A stretch of DNA of 14,388 nt from the NCBI GenBank assembly GCA_020634335.1, contig JACKBY010000038.1, forward strand, positions 1 to 14,388. Direction: 5' to 3'. This document shows positions 1 through 7,326 of this stretch, piece by piece. The stretch is from Promineifilum sp. GTDB lineage: Bacteria > Chloroflexota > Anaerolineae > Promineifilales > Promineifilaceae. A model generated the notes under the pieces. That model saw nothing but the letters and a program-made list of their open reading frames with translations. It had not been told where the DNA came from and did no database searches. Position 1 is the first letter of the stretch. Each line of letters begins with the position of its first letter. Made by a program: the position numbers and the translations under genes.

Positions 1-1673
1 GCCACCTATTGTCCAGCCTCCGCGAACTGGTCAAACAAAACGATATTGATTTGGTCATGATGATCGCCACCCGGGCGGACCGATATGACTTTCATAAGTT
101 GCCCTGCTCGGTTGCCCTCCTCCGGTTGGCCGGAAACGCAACCCCGGGCGACCGCGTGGAAGCACAGTCACCTTTGAGGCGCGTGCTCATCCCGACGTCC
201 GGCGGCCCCAATTCGTCCTATGCCCTCAGTCTCATGATGTTGCTCGGCGCGGAAACGGAGACGACGGCGTACTACGTGGCCGTAACAGGACGCAGCGATC
301 ACGAAGAGGCGTTGGGCCACGCGCGGCTGCGGCAGGTGCTCGATTTTGTTCACGGCGAGAACAAGATCCGCTCCCACTTGGTCGTCCATGACAGTGTCAC
401 CGCCGGCATTGTGGAAGAGGCCGGCAACGACTATGACCTGGTCGTGATCGGCGCGACCGAAGAGAGCCGCCTCGATCAGGCCATCTTCGGCAACATCCCG
501 GCCGCGGTAGTGGAACAAACGGAAAAACCGGTGATGATCCTGCGGCAAAAGTCGAGCGCTGTCGGCACAGCCATCACGGCTCTGGACTGGCGGCTGCACA
601 CCATTTTCCCTCAAAAACCCATCAGCGAGCGGGCTGAAATTTACGCCCGCATCCGGCGCGACGCACGCCCCAAGACGCCTTTCTACGTCCTAATCACGCT
701 ATCGACGATCATCGCCGGTCTGGGCCTCATCGTCGACAGCCCGGCTGTGGTGATCGGCGCGATGCTGGTGGCGCCCCTCATGTCGCCCATTATCGGCACC
801 GGCCTGGCTATCGTCCTGGGCGACGTTCGTTTTTTGCGCCTGGCGGTGGGAGCCGTCCTCAGAGGGGTCCTGATGGCCCTTCTGGTGGGTGTTCTCACCG
901 GCTTTACCGCGCTCAACCGGCCGTTTAGCAACGAGCTTCTGGCCCGCACTCAACCCAGCCTCTACGATTTGGGGATCGCCCTGTTCTCCGGCGCGGCGGC
1001 GGCCTATGCCCTGAGCTTTTCGCAAGCAGCGGGGGCATTGCCCGGCGTCGCCATTGCTGCAGCCCTGGTGCCGCCCCTGGCAACGGCCGGCATCGCCCTG
1101 GTGGCCGGTCTGGCGGCTCTCTTGTCGGGGCACGTGCTCGACGGTCGTGAATTTTTGGGGAACTCGCTGGGCGCGCTTCTGCTATTTGCCACTAACTTCA
1201 TCGCCATCAGCACGGCTGCGGCGTCCGTCTTTTTTGTGCTGGGTTTCCGGCCGACGCCGTCGCAGAAAGCCCGACGCGAAATCCAGCGCCGCTCTTCGGC
1301 GCTGGCCCTGTCGATTTTGCTGGCAATCGGCTTCACGCTGGGTGTCACCAGCTTCGTTCTGGCCCGCGAATCGGCGACAGAGAGTCGCATTTATTCCATT
1401 ACAACCAACTTGGTGGAAGAAAATCTGGAGGCGCGGCTCGATACAATCGACATTCTGGAGCGCCAGGAAGAGTACGTAAACCTCAGCCTGACGGTCATCT
1501 CGCCCACCCCTATCCCTCATTACAAAGTGGTTGAACTGCAACAACAGTTGGCTGAGGAGTTCAAGGCGGCGGGCATCGCCGACGATGTGGCCCTGACGAT
1601 GTCGGTCATCCGTGTTACGGAACTCGATCCACTCCATCCGCCGCCGGATGAGGTTGTTCCGGTCGACCAATAG
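1..1673 (+). CDS. USP-domain / DUF389 (TIGR00341-like) membrane protein, 5' partial
   Basis: The frame is open to the left edge, so the true start lies outside the window. The first in-frame start-like codon is a TTG at 9, and residues below are counted from it. Residues 1-45 look like the end of one universal-stress-type fold. Residues 55-180 form a second one (VLIPTSGG strand near 59-66; VVIGATEES near 145-153; GNIPAAVVEQ near 161-170). The nucleotide-binding glycine pattern of ATP-type USPs is only partly present. From about 222 the chain is hydrophobic, with six or so membrane segments and DUF389 hallmarks: AMLVAPLMSP (251-260), a GD at 271-272, ALPGVAIAAALVPP (343-356) and GNSLGALLLFATNF (384-397). 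A soluble C-terminal tail follows from about 455. DUF389 proteins are membrane proteins of unsettled function; the USP fusion suggests stress or nucleotide control of a transport-like channel, which is inference. Domain identity is fairly sure, function is not. Confidence 0.85.
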   Translation, partial: HLLSSLRELVKQNDIDLVMMIATRADRYDFHKLPCSVALLRLAGNATPGDRVEAQSPLRRVLIPTSGGPNSSYALSLMMLLGAETETTAYYVAVTGRSDHEEALGHARLRQVLDFVHGENKIRSHLVVHDSVTAGIVEEAGNDYDLVVIGATEESRLDQAIFGNIPAAVVEQTEKPVMILRQKSSAVGTAITALDWRLHTIFPQKPISERAEIYARIRRDARPKTPFYVLITLSTIIAGLGLIVDSPAVVIGAMLVAPLMSPIIGTGLAIVLGDVRFLRLAVGAVLRGVLMALLVGVLTGFTALNRPFSNELLARTQPSLYDLGIALFSGAAAAYALSFSQAAGALPGVAIAAALVPPLATAGIALVAGLAALLSGHVLDGREFLGNSLGALLLFATNFIAISTAAASVFFVLGFRPTPSQKARREIQRRSSALALSILLAIGFTLGVTSFVLARESATESRIYSITTNLVEENLEARLDTIDILERQEEYVNLSLTVISPTPIPHYKVVELQQQLAEEFKAAGIADDVALTMSVIRVTELDPLHPPPDEVVPVDQ

Positions 1674-1685
1674 GCGTCGTGCCAT

Positions 1686-1715
1686 TTGCTCACCGGCCGC
1701 CAGATATGATAAAAT
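1686..1715 (+). promoter_or_regulatory. Probable promoter of the tRNA-Lys gene
   Basis: An AT-rich island in GC-rich DNA lies just before the tRNA. TAAAAT at 1710-1715 matches the -10 consensus at five of six positions. TTGCTC at 1686-1691 is a weak -35 at 18-nt spacing. The predicted transcript would start near 1722, giving a leader of a few bases before the tRNA at 1730, as is usual for tRNA genes. A 6-bp inverted repeat (AGATAT at 1703-1708, ATATCT at 1714-1719) overlaps the -10 and could be chance in AT-rich DNA. Confidence 0.45.
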
Positions 1716-1729
1716 ATCTCCATTCTCAA

Positions 1730-1801
1730 GGCCCTGTAGCTCAACGGCAGAGCAGTTGACTCTTAATCAATTGGTTAGAGGTTCAAATCCTCTCAGGGTC
1801 A
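1730..1801 (+). tRNA. tRNA-Lys (anticodon CTT)
   Basis: A complete cloverleaf can be folded by eye. The acceptor stem is GGCCCTG (1730-1736) with CAGGGTC (1794-1800), including one G-U pair, and the discriminator base is A1801. The D-arm is GCTC/GAGC with a 7-base loop carrying GG. The anticodon stem is GTTGA/TCAAT, closing the loop CTCTTAA, so the anticodon is CTT at 1762-1764, reading AAG lysine codons. The variable loop is five bases. The T-arm is AGAGG/CCTCT with loop TTCAAAT. The 3' CCA is not encoded and must be added by the nucleotidyltransferase. It is a single tRNA gene, with no other tRNA nearby and no duplicated 3' end that would mark an integrated element. Confidence 0.97.
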
Positions 1802-1816
1802 TATGGAAATAAGGCT

Positions 1817-1850
1817 AATCGGTTCCCGAAAGGAGCCGATTTTCCCTTTT
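1817..1850 (+). terminator. Rho-independent terminator after tRNA-Lys
   Basis: A 10-bp stem (1817-1826 with 1832-1841, one G-U pair) closes a five-base CGAAA loop. It runs into a T-rich tail, TTTCCCTTTT, at 1841-1850. It ends the tRNA transcript. The tail overlaps the stop codon (1849-1851) of the convergent cyclase gene, so the hairpin also lies just past that gene's 3' end. On the minus strand, however, no clear U-tract follows the stem, so termination there is less certain. Confidence 0.85.
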
Positions 1851-4800
1851 ACGCCTGCCCCTTCAGCAATCGCGCCTCGTCCGCCCGCCCCTGTTGAGTC
1901 AACACCGACGCCAGCAACTCATATGCTTTGCGCCGATGGAGCCAGCCGCCCAAACGCCGTCGATCGTCGGCCATAGCCATAACCTGACGCAGCGTCGCTT
2001 CGGCCGCCGCGTATCGCTCGAGCGCCAGCAGCGCCTCGCCCACCGCCAGCCGGCAACCCAGCCGCAAGTAACGGTAACCGGTGGACTCGGCCAGCGATTC
2101 GGCCTCCTCCAGAAACCGGATTGCATCGGCCGGGTTGCCAACGCGGCAAGCCGCGATCCCGCCCAACTGTAACAGTTCGGCCGCCGCTCGCGTGTTGCCC
2201 GCCGTTCGTTGGCGGGCAAGCGCGCGCTCGAACTGATCCAGCGCCTCATGCGGCCGGCCGCGGGAGAGCAGCGCCTCACCCTCCTGCCCAATCGCGTAGG
2301 CCGCCTCATCTTCATTTCCGTCCCGCTCCAATTCCTCGGCCAGCGCCCGCAACGCCTCGAAGGCACGGCTGACCACCTGTGGATTAGGGGCGAACATGGC
2401 CAAAAGCGCCAGCGCCCGCGCCGTTGCCTCAGGCGTGACCGTGGCGCGTTCGTACTCGAGCACCCGTTCCAGAACGCGCGCAGCGGCAACTCCATCCCCC
2501 AGCCGCCCGGCCGCTTCGCCCTGCAACAATTGCGCCCGCACCAACTCCGGGTCCGCTCCGGTCAGGCGTGCCAGCTGTTCGGCCTCCGCCGCCGCCGTCA
2601 GGGCCGCTCGTTGTTCGTCCAGGACGATATAAATGGCCGCCTGCGCGTTCCTGGCCCGCGCCTGACCCAATAGATAGCCGTCCAGTTCGGCGCTGTCGTG
2701 CATCATCCGATACATGTCGAGCGCTTCGACCAGGCGTCCTCTCTGTTGCAATAGCCGGCCCAGATGGGACATGAGGCCAAGGCGCGTCTCAAGATACTGC
2801 GGCAGATTCTTCAGCAGATCCAGAGCTTTACGGTAGTAATCGATGGCGGCGAGCAATCTGAACTGTTCGGCGGCGCGGTCGGCTGCCTGCTCGTAGAGGC
2901 GAGCCGCATCGGCCGGCCGGCCGGCTTGCTCATAATGCTGGGCGATGGGCGCCGCATACTCGGCCACCCGGTCGCCCATCTGTGACTCCAGCCAGCGCAC
3001 GGCCTGTAAATGATAGCCTGGCCGGTCGCGCAACAAGATGCTCTCGTAGGCCACTTCGCGCAGCACGGTATGCCGGAACAAATAGGCGCGGCCGGCGGCG
3101 AAAGCGGGTGCAGATGCCCGCACGATCATGTCGCGTCTCTCCAACGCTGCCAGCGCGGCAGTCACCTGCTCTTCCGAAAAAGGAAACCGCGCCCCCCGGC
3201 TGATAAGTTGCACTGCCCCGGCCCAAAACTCATCGCCGATGACCGCCGCTTGCTGCAACGTCACCCGCTCCGTCTCCGGCAGCCGGTCGAGGCGCGCCTG
3301 CAATACGCCGGTCAGGGTTCCGGGCACGCGCAACCGGGTAAATTCACGCGGCCGCAACTGCCAGTCATCCTGATCGGGCACAATTACGCCATCCTCGATG
3401 AGCACGCGCACCAGTTCCTCGACGTAATACGGATTCCCCGCGGCCGAACGGATGATTAAGTCCGACAACGATGACGGCACAGCAGGCAGCTTGCGTAATA
3501 TACTCAACACCAGATCGCGACTGTCGCGCTCGTCGAGGGGCCGCAAGGAAAGGTGAAACGCTCCTGACGGCTGCTCGCCCGGCCAGCCGGGCCGGCGCTC
3601 CAGGAACATGGGCCGCGCCAGACACAGCATGAGCAACGACCGCTTGGCGGTCAGGGGTGCCATCCGCTCCAGCAAAGCCAGTGAATCCTCATCCGCCCAG
3701 TGAATATCTTCCAGGAACATCAGGCTGACCGGCGAGTGCTGAATGACGGCATCCAGATATTCGAGGATACTCTCCACGGCCCGCTCCTTCGCCTCGACAA
3801 TATTGGACGCTCCGGCCTCGCCTGTGGCTTGGGTCGCCGCTGCTTCCAGCCCTACGAGCTGGCCGATTGCCAGGGCCTGCTCCGTCAAATCCTGTTGAGA
3901 ATAGTGCGGCAGCATGGCCGACAGACCATTCACGATTTTCCCCCGAATAAGGGCGGCGCGGTCCCCCTCGGCTATTCCGAAGTGGCGCATCAAAAGATCG
4001 CGCAACAGGCTAAAGGCTACGCCGGTCAATCGCTGATCGGTACGCGCCTGGAAAATCATCGGTTTGAAGGGATAATCTGCCAAATGGCGGTAAAACTCGC
4101 GTACCAGACGAGACTTACCAACGCCGGCATCCCCCAGAATAGTGATCAACCCTCCTCTTTCTTCCGTAACGGCCTGCAGCAGCATTTGCTTGAGAGTTTC
4201 CGTCTCTCCCTCTCGCCCCACCATCGGCACGTGGACGCCCTCCACCCCTTCCGAAGTGGGGAAAAACAGGCGCGGCAACGACCCCACTACTCTGTAGACG
4301 CGGATGGGTGTTTGCCGCCCCTTGATCGAAACCTCGCCCAGTGTCTCCACGCGGAACAGGTTCTGGATGAGCCGGTAGGTATCTCGAGAGATGTAGATGC
4401 CCGACTCTTGCGTCGTCTCTCTCAAACGGCTGGCGACGTTGACGGCATCACCGATGACCGTCTGGCCGAAGTCCGACCCCACTGGCCCCAGGGATACCTG
4501 CCCGGTATTGATGCCGATGCGCATAATCGAACTGGGTAACAGCGGCCCATCCTCTTCGCTGGGGGCGTCTTGTTCGGCCAGGAATTCAGATACAAGTTCG
4601 CGCAAGGCCATGGCGCAACGCACGGCCCGCTCCGGATCGTCCTCGTGCGAAACCGGAGCGCCAAAAATACCCATGATCACGTCGCCCATGTGCTTGTCGA
4701 CCACGCCGCCGTGGTTGAGGATCGTTTCGTCAAGCCGGCGCCACAGCAAATCGATCTGTCGCAAACGCGCGGTGTTACGAGTTGCGCCCGACAATCGGGT

Positions 4801-5019
4801 AAAGCCGTCTATGGCGGCAAACAAAATGGTGATCTGCTTGCGTTGTTCGCCCGGCAGGGCGGCCGGAGCTTCGCGTATGGGTAATTCTTCCGGTAACGCC
4901 GCAAGTTGTTCCTCCAGCACCTCAAGCGCGGTGAGAACAGCCGCCTCGCCAAATGACGCCTGTTGGCCGGTCAGATAGTCGATGGCCTGTTGCAGTTGCG
5001 CCCGGTTCAGCCCGCTCAT
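1849..5019 (-). CDS. Class III adenylate cyclase / STAND-type ATPase / TPR protein (intact catalytic set)
   Basis: This 1056-aa multidomain signalling protein has a helical N-terminus (1-45), a class III cyclase domain (about 60-245), an AAA_16/STAND ATPase (about 265-640) and TPR-like repeats (about 685-1050). All six canonical cyclase positions are filled: metal ligands D71 and D113, purine-selecting K109 and T187, and catalytic N194 and R198. The Lys/Thr pair predicts ATP to cAMP. The ATPase has Walker A GDAGVGKS (296-303), a Walker B-like FLEDIHWAD (435-443) and the RSAAGNPYYVEEL segment near 524-536. No membrane segment or signal peptide is seen, so it is probably cytoplasmic, with the TPRs sensing a protein or ligand. 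The ATG at 5019 lies three bases after the stop of the paralogous upstream gene, so the two are surely co-transcribed and perhaps translationally coupled. No strong ribosome site is visible. Substrate and input signal are inferred. Confidence 0.93.
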   Translation of the reverse strand: MSGLNRAQLQQAIDYLTGQQASFGEAAVLTALEVLEEQLAALPEELPIREAPAALPGEQRKQITILFAAIDGFTRLSGATRNTARLRQIDLLWRRLDETILNHGGVVDKHMGDVIMGIFGAPVSHEDDPERAVRCAMALRELVSEFLAEQDAPSEEDGPLLPSSIMRIGINTGQVSLGPVGSDFGQTVIGDAVNVASRLRETTQESGIYISRDTYRLIQNLFRVETLGEVSIKGRQTPIRVYRVVGSLPRLFFPTSEGVEGVHVPMVGREGETETLKQMLLQAVTEERGGLITILGDAGVGKSRLVREFYRHLADYPFKPMIFQARTDQRLTGVAFSLLRDLLMRHFGIAEGDRAALIRGKIVNGLSAMLPHYSQQDLTEQALAIGQLVGLEAAATQATGEAGASNIVEAKERAVESILEYLDAVIQHSPVSLMFLEDIHWADEDSLALLERMAPLTAKRSLLMLCLARPMFLERRPGWPGEQPSGAFHLSLRPLDERDSRDLVLSILRKLPAVPSSLSDLIIRSAAGNPYYVEELVRVLIEDGVIVPDQDDWQLRPREFTRLRVPGTLTGVLQARLDRLPETERVTLQQAAVIGDEFWAGAVQLISRGARFPFSEEQVTAALAALERRDMIVRASAPAFAAGRAYLFRHTVLREVAYESILLRDRPGYHLQAVRWLESQMGDRVAEYAAPIAQHYEQAGRPADAARLYEQAADRAAEQFRLLAAIDYYRKALDLLKNLPQYLETRLGLMSHLGRLLQQRGRLVEALDMYRMMHDSAELDGYLLGQARARNAQAAIYIVLDEQRAALTAAAEAEQLARLTGADPELVRAQLLQGEAAGRLGDGVAAARVLERVLEYERATVTPEATARALALLAMFAPNPQVVSRAFEALRALAEELERDGNEDEAAYAIGQEGEALLSRGRPHEALDQFERALARQRTAGNTRAAAELLQLGGIAACRVGNPADAIRFLEEAESLAESTGYRYLRLGCRLAVGEALLALERYAAAEATLRQVMAMADDRRRLGGWLHRRKAYELLASVLTQQGRADEARLLKGQA

Positions 5020-5022
5020 TGA

Positions 5023-7191
5023 TTAACGGTCTAACCCCCTCACGTCTGTCCGCTGCCGCCAGGTGGCTGCCCCTGCCTCTTCCCCCGCGGCGGCGAAATG
5101 GTGGGCGATCAACCGGCTGACGGGGAACCAGGCCCCCAAGCGGGTCGTATCCCGATGGGTGATGAGCCAGTTCGCCGCCTCCAGATGGAGATAACGACGC
5201 CGGTCGGCGGAGAGAGCCATATAGGCGGCCTGGCGCACGGAATCGCGTCGGAACGCATATGCCTGCGAAGCGCCAAAACTGTTAACGTCATCTGCGGCCA
5301 GATATCCTTTTAGCTCCAAACCCAGCAACGCCTTTTCCACACCGATCTCCCCATACTCTCTTTCCGGCAGCAACTCCAGTAAGGCCGTGTCCCAGCACAA
5401 CGGCCCAAAGACCGAAGCATACTGGAGCACTTTTTGCTCAGATAGAGGTAACGTAGCCAATCGCGCCTCGATCAGGTGCGGCAAGCCCCGCGGCAAGCGA
5501 ACACGCTCGGCCCCATCCATGTCGACGCGCCAATGCTCGCCCACGGTGATGATGCCCTGCTCGATGAGCAACTGGATGAGCGTCTCAATGTAGAGCGGGT
5601 TCCCGCCGGATTCGGCCACGATCAGATCGAGGAGGCGCATGGGAATTGGCGACAAGGCATTGAGCACTTCCGTAGCCATGAGCCGGCTGTTCACGGCCGA
5701 CAGCAAAGGAACCTCCAGCCGTTCTACGGGCGAAAACAGCTCCGCGCCTCGACCCAGCCAGGGTAGCGCGTCTTCCGGATTGGTCTCCTCCGTCACCGTC
5801 GCCAGGCCCAGAAACAACACCGGACCAATATCCGCCTGTTGCACGAGGTGATCGATCAGATCGAGCGAGCGCCTGTCGGCGCGATTGACGCCTTCCAGGA
5901 TGACGATAGCCGGGCCGCCAGCCGTGATCGCGGCCAACAAGGACTGGAGGACGGCCGATACTTCCTCCGGGGCAATGTCGGCGGCGGCTCCGGCATCCAG
6001 CAGTCCTCCGAGCAACAGCAAAGCGTCGGCTGATGAGCCGAAAGGGTGGGCCGCATCAGGCGAGTCGCCGATCAGCTCAGCTACGCCCTTCTGCAGCTTG
6101 TCTTCAACGAGATAAGGGCTATTTTGTGGCCGGATCGAAAAGCGGCGCAGCAAAAAATCACGGATGAGGGCGTAGGGCAGATTGGGGAACGCTCCCTGGG
6201 TGCCGGCGCGCAGCACGCTGGGCGAACCGCTCAGCAAGCGCGCTTGCGCCTCGAATTCGTGCGCCAGCCGGGATTTACCCGCACCGGGATAGCCGATCAG
6301 GGTCACGAGGTGCGGCGTGCGACTGTCGGCCACCGTCTGCAAAGCCATCTGTAGCCTGTCGATCAGGTCGGCACGCCCAACCAACCGCGTCACCTGCCCG
6401 GCCACCACCCCCGGCGAGTAAGCCGTGGTCATGGCCCGTGCGCCGGCCACCACGTAGAAGTCCTCCTCCCCGGCCGTTGGGACGGATGATCCGGTAAATG
6501 GCTCAAAGACAAAACGGCCCTGGGTCTGTCGCCGGATCATGGGCGAGGTCAACACGCGGCCGGACGGGGACAGCTTCTCCAAACGCCGCGCGATGGCGAC
6601 CGTCTCACCCACGGCCGTCGGCCGCCCGCTCGCCATGAGGCCGGGCGAGCGGGCGAAATAAACAGGCCCACTATGCACACCGATGCGCATATCAGGCCCC
6701 GGCCATTCGCCTACCCAGGAATCGTCGAACGGATCAGCCGCCGCGTGTCGGACGCGTTCGTTAAAGAGTGCCAGCTCCCGTTGCATCGACAAGGCCGCAT
6801 AAAGCGCCCGCGCGGCATCGCCCTGACGCGGGTAGGGCAGGCCAAACAGCGCCATCAGGCTGTCGCCGGCGTGCTGGTCGATTTGTCCGCCCCAGGCCAG
6901 GATGACGCCGTCCAGCACCTTCCACATGGCGTTGATGGCGTCGCGCACACGTTCGGCGTCCATATGTTCAGAGAGCGCCGTGAAACCGGATAGGTCGGCC
7001 ACGAGGACCGCCAGTTGGTGCCGCTTAGGGTCGCCGGGTTCCGCCTGAAGGACGGCCAGTTTCTCGCGCAACGCCAGCAATGCCGTGTCGATGGCCCGTC
7101 GGGAGTCGTCCTCACCGGCCGGTTCACGTCGCGCTTCCAACGTGGCAATCGCTTCAATCAAAGCCTGACGGCTAATGTTTGCCTTGCCCAC
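5023..7191 (-). CDS. Degenerate class III cyclase-domain / STAND-type ATPase protein (paralogue of downstream gene, no TPR tail)
   Basis: The order is helical N-terminus (1-50), cyclase domain (about 58-250) and ATPase (about 268-640). The protein stops near 722 aa where the TPR tail of its neighbour would begin. I start it at GTG 7191: its N-terminus then aligns with that of the downstream paralogue, and a TATAAT box lies just upstream. The frame stays open to a TTG at 7272, which would give 749 aa. The metal ligands D66 and D110 remain, as do T192 and R203. The purine-selecting Lys is Q106, and the transition-state Asn is A199 in ETVAIARRL. Walker A is good (GYPGAGKS, 300-307), but the Walker B-like stretch reads ILEGVNRAD (431-439), where the neighbour has LEDIHWAD. 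It is therefore probably a poor cyclase alone and a weak ATPase: a pseudoenzyme or heterodimer partner of the downstream cyclase. The reading frame is intact, so it is not an obvious pseudogene. Confidence 0.88.
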   Translation of the reverse strand: MGKANISRQALIEAIATLEARREPAGEDDSRRAIDTALLALREKLAVLQAEPGDPKRHQLAVLVADLSGFTALSEHMDAERVRDAINAMWKVLDGVILAWGGQIDQHAGDSLMALFGLPYPRQGDAARALYAALSMQRELALFNERVRHAAADPFDDSWVGEWPGPDMRIGVHSGPVYFARSPGLMASGRPTAVGETVAIARRLEKLSPSGRVLTSPMIRRQTQGRFVFEPFTGSSVPTAGEEDFYVVAGARAMTTAYSPGVVAGQVTRLVGRADLIDRLQMALQTVADSRTPHLVTLIGYPGAGKSRLAHEFEAQARLLSGSPSVLRAGTQGAFPNLPYALIRDFLLRRFSIRPQNSPYLVEDKLQKGVAELIGDSPDAAHPFGSSADALLLLGGLLDAGAAADIAPEEVSAVLQSLLAAITAGGPAIVILEGVNRADRRSLDLIDHLVQQADIGPVLFLGLATVTEETNPEDALPWLGRGAELFSPVERLEVPLLSAVNSRLMATEVLNALSPIPMRLLDLIVAESGGNPLYIETLIQLLIEQGIITVGEHWRVDMDGAERVRLPRGLPHLIEARLATLPLSEQKVLQYASVFGPLCWDTALLELLPEREYGEIGVEKALLGLELKGYLAADDVNSFGASQAYAFRRDSVRQAAYMALSADRRRYLHLEAANWLITHRDTTRLGAWFPVSRLIAHHFAAAGEEAGAATWRQRTDVRGLDR

Positions 7192-7198
7192 ACCAAAT

Positions 7199-7222
7199 AT
7201 TATATAAATAGCTACGTGCTTA
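7199..7222 (-). promoter_or_regulatory. Promoter of the cyclase operon, likely leaderless
   Basis: On the minus strand a perfect TATAAT (7199-7204) sits in an AT-rich patch, with only seven bases (7192-7198) between it and the GTG at 7191. Transcription would then begin at or within a base or so of the start codon, giving a leaderless mRNA. The best -35 candidate is weak (TTCGCG, 18-nt spacing, three of six matches). The alternative TTG start at 7272 would put this box inside the coding sequence. Confidence 0.5.
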
Positions 7223-7298
7223 CGCGAACTGCATCGGGCGGAGATGGCCGGGCGGGAACGTGGGTAACCCAATAGACGACAAGGACCGCCGGCTGCGG

Positions 7299-7304
7299 TA
7301 GAAT
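7299..7304 (+). promoter_or_regulatory. smc: Possible -10 box of the smc promoter
   Basis: TAGAAT matches the -10 consensus at five of six positions and lies 22 bases before the smc ATG. No convincing -35 is found at 16-18 nt spacing. The resulting leader would be about 16 bases, with no Shine-Dalgarno sequence. The 135-base gap 7192-7326 would thus hold two divergent promoters, one for the cyclase pair and one for smc. Confidence 0.3.
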
Positions 7305-7326
7305 CCCCTCTATCACCAGATCACGT

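Noticed and set aside
1780..1801. tRNA-Lys 3' end as an integration (att) site next to the signalling genes
   Set aside because: No second copy of the tRNA 3' end and no integrase was seen in the window. The neighbours look like ordinary chromosomal genes.
1612..1812. A 66-codon frame spanning the end of the DUF389 gene and the tRNA
   Set aside because: It reads through the tRNA-Lys gene, which is certain from its cloverleaf, so it is not a plausible protein gene.
3700..4539. A 279-codon open frame on the plus strand
   Set aside because: It is opposite the ATPase and cyclase domains of the 1056-aa protein, has no recognisable fold, and mirrors that gene's codon bias.
5023..7191. The short cyclase paralogue as a pseudogene
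   Set aside because: It has a continuous frame of over 700 codons, a perfect Walker A, metal-binding aspartates and its own promoter. Targeted residue losses fit a regulatory role better than decay.
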